Source: JAKSSE01 sp045597645 (GTDB taxonomy: Bacteria > Bacillota > Clostridia > Lachnospirales > Lachnospiraceae). Taken from it: 64,000 nt of DNA. Below the pieces are notes generated by a model. The model saw nothing but the letters and a program-made list of their open reading frames with translations, was not told the DNA's origin and did not search any database. Shown piece by piece: positions 27,763 to 37,940 of the stretch; the stretch's first letter is position 1, and each line of letters starts with the position of its first letter. The stretch lies in the NCBI GenBank assembly GCA_045597645.1, contig JAZLKM010000002.1:1-64000 (forward strand). The letters are read 5' to 3'. The position numbers were made by a program, and so were the translations under genes.

Positions 27763-29559
27763 ATGCCATATTATGACGAGAACCTAGTAGAGGAGATACG
27801 AAGCCGCAATGACATTGTGGATGTCATCTCCAACTACGTACATCTACAAAAAAAGGGAACGCAGTATTTTGGACTTTGTCCCTTTCATAGTGAAAAAACG
27901 GGTTCTTTTTCCGTAGATCCAAGAAAACAGATGTATTACTGCTTTGGATGCCATAAGGGCGGAAATGCCATTACATTTCTAATGGATTATGAGAATTGGA
28001 GCTTCCCTGAGGCATTATCGTATTTAGCTGGCAAGGCTGGAATCACATTACCTGAGGTTGAGATGTCTTTGGACCAAAAGCGTAGACATGCAAGGAGCGA
28101 GACCATTAAGGAAATTCTGAAGGAAACGGGATTGTATTACTACAGGATGCTGAAGTCTCCGCAGGGAAGCAGAGCCTATGATTACTTCAAAGGAAGAGGT
28201 CTGACGGATGATACAATCAAGGCCTGGGGTCTGGGATATGCCATGGGACAAAGCAGTGACCTATACAGATATCTTAAGTCAAAAGGATACTCGGATGATC
28301 TGATACAGGCTTCGGGTATGGTATCTACGAAGGAATCAAAAGGTATATCGGATAGATTTTGGAATAGAGCTATGTTTCCGATAATGGACCCGTCTGGAAA
28401 AGTAATTGCCTTTGGCGGCCGAGTTATGGGAGAGGGCGAGCCGAAGTACTTAAATTCAACCGAGACAGAAGTGTTCGTAAAAAGAAGAACATTTTACGGA
28501 ATGAATAAGGCTAGAGGTAGCAGGCGAAAAGGGCTTATTCTCTGCGAGGGCTATATGGATGTTATATCCTTGCATCAGGCAGGGTTTGACAATGCTGTGG
28601 CAGCGCTGGGGACGGCTTTTACAGAGAACCATGCAGCCATGCTTCCTAAGTACCTCAGAGATTCAAAGCTTGTGTATTTATGTTTTGACTCTGATGGACC
28701 AGGGCAGGACGCAATACTTCGAGCAATTCCAATGTTAACGAACGTTGGGCTTACCTGTAAGGTCATTCACATGGACCCTTATAAGGACCCTGATGAATTT
28801 ATCAAGGCAGAGGGCGCGCAATCCTTTGAGACACGAATTGAGAAAGCACAGAACAGTTTCGTCTTTGAAATGGATTGCCTTAGGAAAAAATATGATCCAA
28901 ATGACCCTACGGAGAATGCTAATTTTCAAAGGCAGCTGGCGATTGAGCTTGCGATTCGTTTCCCCGATGCTATGGAACGAGAGAACTATGTGGTAGCTGT
29001 GGCTGATAGATTTATGATACAGGCGGACTTGCTCAAGCAGAGCGTGAACACCGTCGGCAAGTCTGAGGGACTTATTCGGGAGGAAAAAGCTGCAGAACCT
29101 GATCCTGATGTAATAGGGCTGTCTGATGTACACTTTAACAAAAGAAGAGAAGACCCTGGCGTTATTTGCCAGAGGATGCTTTTAACCTGGCTGGTTGAGG
29201 AACCGGAGGTTTTTGCACAGGTTTCAAGGTATGTCGGCAGAGCTGACTTTACAGAGGAACTTTACGCAGAGGTGGCTGATGAGATATATGGACAGCTTGA
29301 GCGGGGAGAACAGCCTAACGCAGCCAGACTTATCACGAAGTATGTAGGAAGCGATGAGCAGGATGCGATATCGGAGGTGTTCAATACAAGCGCCGGAACA
29401 TTTGACTCAAAGCAGGAGCGGGAAAAGGCTTTGGCTGATGCTGTATACAGAGTTAAGGAGCATTTTCAAAAGGCAAACAAGGCTGCAGATTTTAACGAAG
29501 TGCGTGAACGTAAAAAACAGCTTGATGAACTTAGAAAAGTACATTTTGTATTGAAATAG
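27763..29559 (+). CDS. dnaG: DNA primase DnaG
   Basis: A 598-residue primase that makes RNA primers at the replication fork. The N-terminal CHC2-type zinc ribbon has CPFHSEKTGSFSV and YYCFGCHKGG (about 38-67). The TOPRIM core holds LILCEGYMDV and the CFDSDGPGQDA metal site. The C-terminal helical region (about 450-598) would bind DnaB. Length is normal for Firmicutes. One base separates it from dgt. Confidence 0.97.
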   Translation: MPYYDENLVEEIRSRNDIVDVISNYVHLQKKGTQYFGLCPFHSEKTGSFSVDPRKQMYYCFGCHKGGNAITFLMDYENWSFPEALSYLAGKAGITLPEVEMSLDQKRRHARSETIKEILKETGLYYYRMLKSPQGSRAYDYFKGRGLTDDTIKAWGLGYAMGQSSDLYRYLKSKGYSDDLIQASGMVSTKESKGISDRFWNRAMFPIMDPSGKVIAFGGRVMGEGEPKYLNSTETEVFVKRRTFYGMNKARGSRRKGLILCEGYMDVISLHQAGFDNAVAALGTAFTENHAAMLPKYLRDSKLVYLCFDSDGPGQDAILRAIPMLTNVGLTCKVIHMDPYKDPDEFIKAEGAQSFETRIEKAQNSFVFEMDCLRKKYDPNDPTENANFQRQLAIELAIRFPDAMERENYVVAVADRFMIQADLLKQSVNTVGKSEGLIREEKAAEPDPDVIGLSDVHFNKRREDPGVICQRMLLTWLVEEPEVFAQVSRYVGRADFTEELYAEVADEIYGQLERGEQPNAARLITKYVGSDEQDAISEVFNTSAGTFDSKQEREKALADAVYRVKEHFQKANKAADFNEVRERKKQLDELRKVHFVLK

Positions 29560-29578
29560 AAAGCGGAGGAAGTAAGTA

Positions 29579-30913
29579 ATGGCAACCAAGAAGAAGGAAG
29601 TCGTAGAGGATGTTTTAGAGGACGTTGTAGAAGTGGAAGAGGCAGTGGAACAGGAGACCGAAGAGAAGGCTCCTGCAAAAGCACCCGCTAAGAAGGCTTC
29701 TACAAAGAAGACCACAACAAAGAAATCTACTGCTAAGAACTCAGATGAAAAAGACTCAGATAAAGAGCCGGAAAACGCGGATGAAGCAGGCGAATCAAAT
29801 GGCGATGAGAATTCTATACAGCCGCGTATAGATGGTCTTTTAGCAGAGGCTAAAAAGCGAAAGAACGTGCTTGAATATCAGGAGATCGTTGATTATATGA
29901 AGGGAAGCGATGTACCTGAAAATCAGATGTCTCGCATTGTTGACTCGCTTGAGAAGAGCGGTGTAGACGTTCTTCGTATGGGTGATATTGACGATGACGA
30001 TGTGGATGAGCTCTTGCTTGACATAGATGACGATGAAATCGTTGATATGGAAAAAATTGATTTGTCAGTGCCGGATAGTGTTAGCATTGAAGACCCGGTA
30101 AGAATGTACCTTAAGGAAATAGGTAAGGTGCCGCTTCTTACAGCAGAGCAGGAGATTGAGCTTGCGAAGCGCATGGAGGAGGGAGATCAAGAAGCTAAAA
30201 AGCAGCTGGCAGAGGCAAATCTCAGACTTGTTGTATCGATTGCAAAAAGATATGTTGGCCGAGGAATGCTGTTTTTGGATCTCATTCAGGAGGGTAATCT
30301 TGGCCTTATAAAGGCAGTTGAAAAGTTTGATTACCAGAAGGGATATAAGTTCTCGACATATGCTACTTGGTGGATTAGACAGGCAATCACAAGAGCAATT
30401 GCAGACCAGGCTAGAACTATACGTATTCCTGTACATATGGTGGAGACAATTAACAAACTCATAAGAGTATCAAGACAGCTTCTGCAGGAGCTGGGTCGTG
30501 AACCCTCTCCAGAGGAGATTGCTAAGGAAATGGATATTCCAGAGGAGCGTGTACGAGAGATTCTTAAGATATCTCAGGAACCAGTGTCACTGGAGACGCC
30601 TATCGGTGAGGAAGAGGATAGCCATCTTGGCGACTTTATAGAGGATTCAAATGTACCGGTTCCAGCAGAGGCTGCTACGGCTACATTGCTTAGGGAACAG
30701 CTTGGCGAGGTGCTTGAGACTCTTACAGAACGCGAGAGAAAGGTGCTTATACTGAGGTTTGGTCTTGAGGATGGTAGAGCCCGCACTCTTGAGGAGGTAG
30801 GTAAGGAGTTCAACGTAACGCGTGAACGTATTAGACAGATTGAGGCGAAGGCGCTTAGAAAGCTTCGTCATCCGTCGCGCAGCAGAAAGCTTAAGGATTA
30901 TCTGGATGAGTAA
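29579..30913 (+). CDS. rpoD: Primary sigma factor RpoD/SigA
   Basis: A 444-residue housekeeping sigma factor. After a Glu/Lys/Ala-rich N-terminal extension (about 1-80), a region 1.1-like segment is followed by region 1.2 ([11 protein letters not shown]) and 2.1-2.4 with [15 protein letters not shown], the -10 recognition helix. Then regions 3 and 4, with the -35 binding helix in [20 protein letters not shown]. The -35/-10 patterns proposed elsewhere in this window assume this protein. It follows dnaG (macromolecular synthesis operon) with GCGGAGG upstream. Confidence 0.97.
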   Translation: MATKKKEVVEDVLEDVVEVEEAVEQETEEKAPAKAPAKKASTKKTTTKKSTAKNSDEKDSDKEPENADEAGESNGDENSIQPRIDGLLAEAKKRKNVLEYQEIVDYMKGSDVPENQMSRIVDSLEKSGVDVLRMGDIDDDDVDELLLDIDDDEIVDMEKIDLSVPDSVSIEDPVRMYLKEIGKVPLLTAEQEIELAKRMEEGDQEAKKQLAEANLRLVVSIAKRYVGRGMLFLDLIQEGNLGLIKAVEKFDYQKGYKFSTYATWWIRQAITRAIADQARTIRIPVHMVETINKLIRVSRQLLQELGREPSPEEIAKEMDIPEERVREILKISQEPVSLETPIGEEEDSHLGDFIEDSNVPVPAEAATATLLREQLGEVLETLTERERKVLILRFGLEDGRARTLEEVGKEFNVTRERIRQIEAKALRKLRHPSRSRKLKDYLDE

Positions 30914-31616
30914 TTTTCCTGGCATATCAAAACGCATGGAGGTGCTTGTTGGTCTGGTAGAAGATAGCAAGTGCCTCGCAGATGTGGGCTGCGACCACGG
31001 GTATGTGGGCATTGCCGCTTTACTGCTTAACAAGACTGAGCGAGTGATTGCCTGCGATATAAATGAGGGACCTTTAGACGCGGCCAGAAGCAATGCTAGA
31101 GTGTACGGTACAGCTCAGGATATGGACTTTCGGCTGGCAAATGGTCTGGTGGCTCTTGAACCTGACGAAGCGGATACTGTCATTATTGCAGGAATGGGCG
31201 GCAGGCTTATTGCAGATATTTTATCGCAGGGTGAAAAAGTGGCTAAAGGAGCCGATAGTTTAATACTAAGTCCTCAGTCCGATATTCCCTTTTTTAGAAA
31301 CTATTTATTGGAGGAGGGCTATCAGATAGAATGCGAGACCATGCTAAAGGATGAGGGTAAGTATTATTACATAATAAGGACCAACAAATCTGATGTGTGT
31401 GGTAAAAAATATCCTACTGATGAGCTGAGTATGATGTTTGGAGGACGACTCCTGGCTGATAAAGACCTGGTGCTTAAAGAATATCTGGAGTGGCAGCTTA
31501 AGGTGAAGGAAGATATTTTCACTCAGATTAGCGCTACAGGTGCTAAAGCGTCACCGTCAAAGGTTGAAAATGAAATTGATCAAATAAAACGGGCACTGGA
31601 GATGTATGAATCCTAG
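30906..31616 (+). CDS. trmK: tRNA (adenine-22-N1)-methyltransferase TrmK
   Basis: A 236-residue SAM-dependent methyltransferase acting on A22 of tRNA. Motif I is [13 protein letters not shown] near residue 25, and the catalytic-site region contains IIAGMGG. ATG 30906 lies inside the last codons of rpoD (8-base overlap), fitting translational coupling; AAGGAT lies upstream. A much longer frame reading back into rpoD is not credible as N-terminus. Confidence 0.9.
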   Translation: MSNFPGISKRMEVLVGLVEDSKCLADVGCDHGYVGIAALLLNKTERVIACDINEGPLDAARSNARVYGTAQDMDFRLANGLVALEPDEADTVIIAGMGGRLIADILSQGEKVAKGADSLILSPQSDIPFFRNYLLEEGYQIECETMLKDEGKYYYIIRTNKSDVCGKKYPTDELSMMFGGRLLADKDLVLKEYLEWQLKVKEDIFTQISATGAKASPSKVENEIDQIKRALEMYES

Positions 31617-31644
31617 ACTTGCATGTTGAGGAAGGGGGAGCGAT

Positions 31645-33291
31645 ATGCTGGAAGTATTGATAAACGGGGGAAATTATAAATACGAGGAAGGTACATTGTA
31701 TTCTAAGATAGCTTCTGATTTTCAGAAGGATTTTGAGGATGATATTGTACTTGTACAGGTTAATGGCGAGCTTAGAGAGCTTACCAAAAAGCTTGAGGAG
31801 GACGCCGAGGTTTCGTTTGTTACCACAAAGGAGAAGATTGGACGCAAGACTTACAGGCGAAGCGTTGTGCTTTTGATGCAGAGAGCGCTTAATGGCATTG
31901 AGCCAGGACTCGATGCAAAGCTGCATGTGCAATATTCATTGGGACAGGGATACTATTGCGAGATGGACGGCATGGAGCCGGATAAGGAGTGGGTGCTTAA
32001 GCTCAAGATTGCCATGATGGCGCTTGTGGATGAGGAACTTCCATTTGGGAAAAAGAGCTATCATACTGCAGAAGCGAGAAGAATTTTCTCTGAGTATGGA
32101 CTTAAGGATAAAGAGAAACTTCTCAGGTACAGACGGAGCTCTAACATAAATATTTATGACCTTGATGGCACGATGGACTATCATTTTGGATATATGGTAC
32201 CCCATACAGGCTACCTAAAGTATTTTGACTTAATGGTATATGGAAAGGGCTTTATGCTGCTATTTCCAAATGAGAATACTAAAATGGTGGCGCCTTTTGA
32301 GGATAGACCAAAGTTATATGATACGCTTCAGGCATCATCAGATTGGGGTATTTCCATGGGTATTCATACGGTTGGCGACTTAAATGAGGCTGTAGTACAA
32401 GGAAAGACCCGAGATATTATTCTGATGCAGGAGGCTCTTATGGAGGAACGCATAGGTGCAATTGCAGCTGAGATAGTATCAGATTCTAGAAGAAAATTTG
32501 TCATGATTGCCGGTCCGTCAAGCTCTGGAAAGACTACATTTTCGCATAGGCTTTCCAATCAGCTGAGAGCCAGAGGCGTAGTTCCGCACCCGATTCCGCT
32601 AGATGACTACTACAAAAATCGTGTTGACTGTCCTAAAAATGAGGATGGGAGCTACGATTTTGAATGCCTAGAGGCGTTGGATGTAGAATTGTTCAATCAG
32701 AATATGAGTGACCTCTTGGCTGGCAAGGAAGTGGAATTACCAAATTATAATTTCAGAACAGGTTCACGAGAGTATAAGGGACATACATTGAAGCTGGGCG
32801 ATAATGACGTGCTTGTTATAGAAGGAATCCATGGCCTTAATGAAAAAATGAGCTACAGACTTCCGAAGGAGAATAAATTTAAAATTTATATTTCGGCCCT
32901 CACTCAGCTATCGATAGATGAGCACAATCCGTTGCCTACAACAGATGGTCGAATAATCAGAAGAATTGTTAGAGATTCAAGGACAAGAGGCACTTCAGCC
33001 AAGGAAACTATAGCCATGTGGGCTTCTGTTAGAAGGGGAGAGGAAAATTATATTTTCCCAAACCAAGAGCAAGCAGATGTAATGTTTAATTCAGCACTCA
33101 TATTCGAAATGGCAGTTTTAAAGTTGTATGCTGAGCCACAATTATTTGCAATTGAAAAGGGATGTCCAGAGTATAAAGAGGCGAAGAGGCTTTTGAAACT
33201 ATTGGATTACTTCCTGCCAATTCCTCCAGAAGATATTCAGAATATATCTATTGTAAGAGAGTTTATAGGTGGAAGTATTTTCCCAGTTTAA
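31645..33291 (+). CDS. Nucleoside (uridine) kinase-like protein with TGS and ThrRS-like domains
   Basis: A 548-residue protein. An N-terminal TGS-like fold (about 1-60) and a threonyl-tRNA-synthetase-like second domain (about 65-190, with HTAEARR) precede a phosphoribulokinase/uridine-kinase domain. That domain begins with Walker A GPSSSGKTTF near residue 290 and contains IPLDDYY. It would phosphorylate a nucleoside or related sugar; the regulatory role of the front domains is unknown. This three-domain form is common in Clostridia. GGGGGAG lies before ATG 31645. Confidence 0.88.
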   Translation: MLEVLINGGNYKYEEGTLYSKIASDFQKDFEDDIVLVQVNGELRELTKKLEEDAEVSFVTTKEKIGRKTYRRSVVLLMQRALNGIEPGLDAKLHVQYSLGQGYYCEMDGMEPDKEWVLKLKIAMMALVDEELPFGKKSYHTAEARRIFSEYGLKDKEKLLRYRRSSNINIYDLDGTMDYHFGYMVPHTGYLKYFDLMVYGKGFMLLFPNENTKMVAPFEDRPKLYDTLQASSDWGISMGIHTVGDLNEAVVQGKTRDIILMQEALMEERIGAIAAEIVSDSRRKFVMIAGPSSSGKTTFSHRLSNQLRARGVVPHPIPLDDYYKNRVDCPKNEDGSYDFECLEALDVELFNQNMSDLLAGKEVELPNYNFRTGSREYKGHTLKLGDNDVLVIEGIHGLNEKMSYRLPKENKFKIYISALTQLSIDEHNPLPTTDGRIIRRIVRDSRTRGTSAKETIAMWASVRRGEENYIFPNQEQADVMFNSALIFEMAVLKLYAEPQLFAIEKGCPEYKEAKRLLKLLDYFLPIPPEDIQNISIVREFIGGSIFPV

Positions 33292-33298
33292 TTGACAG

Positions 33299-33327
33299 TT
33301 GATATATAACTTAATACTTACTATACT
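33299..33327 (+). promoter_or_regulatory. Promoter of rnpB
   Basis: TTGATA (33299-33304), 17 bases, TATACT (33322-33327). The predicted start at about 33335 coincides with the 5' end deduced from the P1 helix of the RNA. Confidence 0.85.
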
Positions 33328-33335
33328 AACAAATT

Positions 33336-33685
33336 GCATGGAGCAAGACAGGTGATCGCGCAGCGTTAGCTGTGAGGAAAGTCCGGGCTTCACAGGGCAA
33401 GGATGCCGGATAACGTCCGGCGGAGGTGACTCCAGGGATAGTGCAACAGAAATATACCGCCTGCAGTTTTCTGCAGGCAAGGGTGAAAAGGTGAGTGTAA
33501 GAGACCACCGTTTGAGCAGTGATGTTCAAAGCCATGTAAACCCCATCCGAAGCAAGGCAGCAGCAGAGCAGGGCGGCCCGTCCGAGCTAAGGCACTCTGC
33601 AGTAGTCCGCTAGAGACATTCGGCAACGAATGTACCAGATAGATGATCATCCACGACATAACCCGGCTTATCGTCTGGCTCCGTG
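33336..33685 (+). ncRNA. rnpB: RNase P RNA
   Basis: The catalytic RNA of RNase P, which trims tRNA 5' leaders. Hallmarks: GAGGAAAGTCCGGGCT near the 5' end, ACAGAAATATACCGCC in the core, and CATAACCCGGCTTAT near the 3' end. The ends are set by the P1 helix: GCATGGAGC at the 5' end pairs with GCTCCGTGC at the 3' end. Length about 350 bases. T6 directly after the 3' arm ends transcription. The fold looks like bacterial type A; the subtype is my inference. Confidence 0.96.
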
Positions 33686-33766
33686 CTTTTTTGTTGCTTT
33701 TTTTATGGAAATTGGATAAGATAACTTTGTATAACTATGCACTTTTATAATTTGAGAGGTGACGTA

Positions 33767-34126
33767 ATGGGATACAAAGAGGAATTGATTGCTGAGGCTG
33801 GCTTTAAGTACGAAGAAGCGTTGATGCGGTTTATGAACAGGGAGGATATGCTCGAAAAATTTCTTCTTAAGTTCTTGGATGATCCTAGCTTTAGCGGACT
33901 ATTAAAAAGCTATGCTGATGGAGACAGAGAGGCGACAGGTCATGCTGCACATGCATTAAAGGGTGTGGCTGCTAACTTAGGCTTAGAAGAGCTGAGAGCT
34001 GCTTGCGAGAGACTGCAGAAGACAGCGCTAATACCTGATGGAGACGATATCGCGCCTATATATGATGAGGTAGTCGCAGCTTATGAGTGCTGCGAGAGGA
34101 TAATTAAAACTTACCTTGGAGCATAG
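33767..34126 (+). CDS. HPt (histidine phosphotransfer) protein
   Basis: A 119-residue four-helix phosphotransfer protein. The acceptor is probably H62 in AAHALKGVAANLG. It would receive a phosphate from a hybrid kinase elsewhere and pass it to a response regulator, most simply the REC protein encoded 2 bases downstream. ATG 33767 follows GAGGTG; an upstream in-frame ATG lacks a ribosome site. First gene of a four-gene signalling operon. Confidence 0.85.
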   Translation: MGYKEELIAEAGFKYEEALMRFMNREDMLEKFLLKFLDDPSFSGLLKSYADGDREATGHAAHALKGVAANLGLEELRAACERLQKTALIPDGDDIAPIYDEVVAAYECCERIIKTYLGA

Positions 34127-34128
34127 CT

Positions 34129-35184
34129 ATGGATGAGAAAGATTTAATAGTAATCGCCGATGACCTGTCATTTAATCGTGATATGTTAAGGCTCATAGTA
34201 GAGGAAAATTATAAGGACTCCTACGAGATTGTTGAAGCAGCTAATGGACAGGAAGCCATAGATGTCTGCCTGCATAATTTGGACAGAATTGTAGTAATGT
34301 TTCTGGACATTGATATGCCTATAATAAATGGCTTTGAGGTGGTTGAACGCCTAAAAAAGGAGCAGCTACTGGATGAAATACCTGTCATTATGGTTACGTC
34401 TATGGATGACGAGACCATTGAACGAGCTGTCTATGATGCAGGTGTGGCTGATTATATTCTTAAGCCCATTACAAGGCATGCTGTGGAGTGCAGGCTGAAA
34501 AATATTATAAAGATATATACCAGCCGTAAGGAAATGCAGGAGCTGCTTGAAAAGAATAAAAGAGAGCTGCAGACCAGCTATGATAATACGGCACAGACGC
34601 TCAGTCAGCTTATGAATACAAGATATCCGGGTATATTGAATCATCAAAATAGGATGCAACGGCTGGTGGAGCTTTTGGCTGATACTATGAGTTCGTTGTA
34701 TCCGGAGAGTGGTCTTGCTCCGCAAGATACTTTTTTGATAAAAAGTGCGGCACTTACATATGATATCGGAAAGATTACTATACCAGATGCGATCTTATTA
34801 AAGCCTGGAAAACTTAGCGCAGACGAACTTGAGCTTATGAGGACGTACGTTGACAAGGGTGCGTCATTGATTGATGGATTCTTTAAGTTTAAGAATAGTA
34901 AGCAGTTTATGGTTACTATTGATGTGGCTAGATATCATCATGAAAGATACGATGGCAATGGATACCCGAACAAGCTGTCTCGCGAGGAGATACCGCTAGC
35001 AGCTCAGATAGTCGGATTGGCTGATGCGTATGATGCATTGGCTTCAAAGCGCGTGTATAAGGAAGCCTACCCGCTCAGCAAATGTGCGCAAATGATATCC
35101 GATGGAGAGTGCGGAATGTTTTCTCCGCGCCTCTTGAAGGTGTTTAATACAGTAAGACCACAAATTGAAAAGATTTATTCATAA
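34129..35184 (+). CDS. Response regulator with degenerate HD-GYP domain
   Basis: A 351-residue protein: receiver domain (1-120) with the acidic pair D11/D12, phospho-acceptor D60 and K112; a helical linker; then an HD-GYP fold. HHERYDGNGYP (270-280) is intact, but the HD pair is Y211-D212 and the next metal-binding His is Y240; the late FDP motif is FSP. It is therefore probably unable to cut c-di-GMP and may act as a binding or scaffold output for the HPt protein before it. Confidence 0.88.
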   Translation: MDEKDLIVIADDLSFNRDMLRLIVEENYKDSYEIVEAANGQEAIDVCLHNLDRIVVMFLDIDMPIINGFEVVERLKKEQLLDEIPVIMVTSMDDETIERAVYDAGVADYILKPITRHAVECRLKNIIKIYTSRKEMQELLEKNKRELQTSYDNTAQTLSQLMNTRYPGILNHQNRMQRLVELLADTMSSLYPESGLAPQDTFLIKSAALTYDIGKITIPDAILLKPGKLSADELELMRTYVDKGASLIDGFFKFKNSKQFMVTIDVARYHHERYDGNGYPNKLSREEIPLAAQIVGLADAYDALASKRVYKEAYPLSKCAQMISDGECGMFSPRLLKVFNTVRPQIEKIYS

Positions 35185-35205
35185 ATGGGATTGAAAGGAG
35201 CACTC

Positions 35206-35577
35206 ATGGACGAGTACAGACAGAATCAGATAGAAGCCCTTGAAACATTGGCGGAGTTTAATGTTGGACTTCTGAAAAACATGGGTATTGTTATCACTGA
35301 GCTTGAAGGCGAGAGACTTGACGATACCGATAAGTTTATTGATGGAATAACAGATGCTATGAACTGGGAGATAGAGGTGCTTAATGGTACTTTGGATCTG
35401 ATCAATGAGGATGGCATTGTGATTGACAAGCAACTGTTCAACGAAGCCGTATCTGAGCTTTCGGCAGCTCTTAAGGATAAGGATGACGCCGGGGCAGCTG
35501 CAGGCTTTAAGAAGGTTATACCATTTTTTGAGACATTGGGAGAGGCAGCAACTAGATTGTCTGCTGGGGGAAAATAA
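35206..35577 (+). CDS. Small helical protein of unknown function in c-di-GMP operon
   Basis: A 123-residue, acidic, probably all-helical protein with no recognised motif. ATG 35206 is supported by GAAAGGAG; the ATG at 35185 would overlap that site. It sits between the degenerate REC-HD-GYP gene and the GGDEF-EAL gene, 2 bases before the latter, so it may be an adaptor of this signalling module. No membrane segment or signal peptide. Confidence 0.65.
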   Translation: MDEYRQNQIEALETLAEFNVGLLKNMGIVITELEGERLDDTDKFIDGITDAMNWEIEVLNGTLDLINEDGIVIDKQLFNEAVSELSAALKDKDDAGAAAGFKKVIPFFETLGEAATRLSAGGK

Positions 35578-35579
35578 GT

Positions 35580-37871
35580 TTGTTCCAATACTTAACTAGT
35601 ATCGTAATATTTTGCCTGATTGCTATTGCACAGCTTGGGATGATGATAGGCACTCAGCTAAAGGAAAAGGAGGAAGCCACTGCGGTTATTCGTAGGGTTC
35701 TGACAGCGTCCTTTATGTCCTGGATGTTCTTCGGAATGTATTTTGTCAGCAAGCGTGTGATGATTGCTAATATAGGCTATACATTCTTTTCGGTATTTAG
35801 TGCACTGACACTATATACCGCATTTTTGTATGTTCATGTTGTAATCTATCAAAAGCCAGTCAACCGTATATATAAGGGTGTGCTTTTGACCTTGATTATT
35901 GCGGATGGCGTGGCATTTGTTGCCAATCTAAGACATAACGAGTTCTTTTCTATTAATTATACAATGTCAATTGGAGATGGCTCGGTATTTGTTGTAAAGC
36001 AAAAGCCGTTGTTCGTTTTGCACACAATTCTTTTGTCTATATTGGTTATTCATCTCGTAGCCTGCATAATAAGAAGGATTATGGCGACGAAGGATTCGAG
36101 TCGCAAAAAGTTGATATTTGCCCTTACCTATTTTGGTTTGTTCTCTGTTCTAGAGGTTGTCACATTAGTGTTCAGCAAGACCTTGGAGTTTAGTGCATTC
36201 TTTGTGGCAGGCCTGTCAATCTCGATATATTTGTATCACTACTATTATGGCAGGAGACTTATTGTTGACAGACTTCAGCGCACCTTCCTGGAAAATAATC
36301 CGTCAGCCATCTATATATACAATGCGGACTGCAAATGCATATATTACAACAAGGCTGCAGCGAAGATGCTGGCAGATGGATCGAGGAGCATTTCAGATAT
36401 AGAATCTCACCTTAAGGAGACAAATAGTATTATGCCGTTTGCCTTCGTTGAAGAGTTTAAGCGAGTGCGCACAGACGTTATGTGTGCTGAGGGCAGGCAT
36501 ATACAGGAGGAGTTCAATAGAATATTTGACGTAAGGGGCAATTATATTGGTTGCTGCTTTATATTTGATGATGTAACCAAGGAGCATGACAGACTGTTGC
36601 GTCAGCATTTTTTGGCATATCATGATGAGCTGACTGGCCTGTATAATAAAAGCCATTTCTGCGAGAAGGTTGCTGACAGAATTAATACACATCTGAACGT
36701 GGAGTATCTCATAGTTGTCATTGATATACAGCATTTCAAGCTTGTAAATGACATAATGGGACGCGAGGCAGGAGATGTTGTTTTGCGTAAAATGGCAGGA
36801 GAACTGAAAGCATACATGCCTGATGACTCGGTATATGGTCGCATTGGTGGTGACAGATTTGCACTGTGTGTACCAGCTAACTGGTATTCAGATGAGAGAT
36901 TTATAGAAATTGCAGAGAAAGCTACCCGATTTAATTCAAGTGAGGAGTATCCGCTGTACTGCAGCATAGGAGTATATGCTATCCACGACAGGCTGATGGG
37001 CGTAGATGCTATGATTGACCGCGCTGTCATGGCACTGTCATCAACAAAGGGACAGTATGCAAATAAGATAACCCACTATGATGACAAATTCAGAGAGGGA
37101 CTGATCGAGGAGAGAGAATTAGTAGGACAGCTGTCTGAGGCTATTGAATCAGGGCAGATTACAATCTACTTACAGCCTCAGATATCACAGGATACTGGCA
37201 AGGCATACGGTGCAGAGGCATTGGTGCGCTGGGAGCATCCGGAGAAGGGGCTTATTCCACCGGCCAGATTTATTCCTCAACTTGAGAAAAATGGTCAGAT
37301 ATTCAAGCTCGATATGTGCGTATGGGAGAGAACCTGCGAGCTGCTTGCACGCTGGAAGGCCAGAGGTATAACAGATATCGCACTTTCAGTGAATATATCA
37401 CCCAGGGATTTCTTCTATTGCGATATATATGATGTCTTCACAGGACTTGTCAAAAAATATGACATACCGCCTAATATGCTAAGGCTTGAAATAACAGAGA
37501 CTGCTATCATGAACGACTTCGATGCTCAAAAGCTATTGGTTAGAAAGCTTCAGGATGCAGGCTTCGTTATAGAGATGGATGACTTTGGAAGCGGATATTC
37601 ATCACTCAATATGCTTAAGGATCTGGTGGTAGATATAATCAAGATGGATATGGCATTTTTGGATGAGTCAAGTGATGAGTGGCGAGCTAAGGCCATTATG
37701 GAACTTATTTTGGGACTGGGTAAGAAGCTTTCGCTGCCGGTTATTGCAGAGGGCGTAGAGACAAAAGAGCAGCTGGAATTCTTAAATAGTATAGGATGTA
37801 CTCTGTATCAGGGGTATTATTTTGACAGGCCACTACCTATTAAGAAGTTTGAAGATAAATATATAGCTTAA
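35580..37871 (+). CDS. Membrane PAS-GGDEF-EAL c-di-GMP phosphodiesterase
   Basis: A 763-residue protein. About seven membrane helices (1-225) and a PAS-like region (about 230-340) precede a GGDEF domain whose signature is GGDRF. The altered fourth residue probably makes it a regulatory GTP-binding domain. The C-terminal EAL domain is complete: EALVRWEHP, SVNISPRD, LEITET, MDDFGSGYSSL, IKMD and EGVET, so c-di-GMP hydrolysis is expected. TTG start at 35580 after GGGGG. The last gene before a hairpin; a polysaccharide cluster begins 69 bases on. Confidence 0.92.
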   Translation: MFQYLTSIVIFCLIAIAQLGMMIGTQLKEKEEATAVIRRVLTASFMSWMFFGMYFVSKRVMIANIGYTFFSVFSALTLYTAFLYVHVVIYQKPVNRIYKGVLLTLIIADGVAFVANLRHNEFFSINYTMSIGDGSVFVVKQKPLFVLHTILLSILVIHLVACIIRRIMATKDSSRKKLIFALTYFGLFSVLEVVTLVFSKTLEFSAFFVAGLSISIYLYHYYYGRRLIVDRLQRTFLENNPSAIYIYNADCKCIYYNKAAAKMLADGSRSISDIESHLKETNSIMPFAFVEEFKRVRTDVMCAEGRHIQEEFNRIFDVRGNYIGCCFIFDDVTKEHDRLLRQHFLAYHDELTGLYNKSHFCEKVADRINTHLNVEYLIVVIDIQHFKLVNDIMGREAGDVVLRKMAGELKAYMPDDSVYGRIGGDRFALCVPANWYSDERFIEIAEKATRFNSSEEYPLYCSIGVYAIHDRLMGVDAMIDRAVMALSSTKGQYANKITHYDDKFREGLIEERELVGQLSEAIESGQITIYLQPQISQDTGKAYGAEALVRWEHPEKGLIPPARFIPQLEKNGQIFKLDMCVWERTCELLARWKARGITDIALSVNISPRDFFYCDIYDVFTGLVKKYDIPPNMLRLEITETAIMNDFDAQKLLVRKLQDAGFVIEMDDFGSGYSSLNMLKDLVVDIIKMDMAFLDESSDEWRAKAIMELILGLGKKLSLPVIAEGVETKEQLEFLNSIGCTLYQGYYFDRPLPIKKFEDKYIA

Positions 37872-37875
37872 ATCT

Positions 37876-37899
37876 AGCCGCCATTAGGCGGCTGGTTTT
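37876..37899 (+). terminator. Hairpin terminator after GGDEF-EAL gene
   Basis: AGCCGCC, loop ATTA, GGCGGCT, followed by GGTTTTGG. The stem is perfect but the T tract is short, so termination may be partial. Confidence 0.6.
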
Positions 37900-37940
37900 G
37901 GCTTGATGGGTAAAATAAAAGTAGATTAAAGATTTGTGCA

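Noticed and set aside
31543..31932. Minus-strand frame across the trmK/nucleoside kinase junction
   Set aside because: No promoter or ribosome site, and overlaps two well-supported genes.
33326..33659. Several minus-strand frames over 33199-33659
   Set aside because: They cover the RNase P RNA gene, whose conserved structure explains the sequence.
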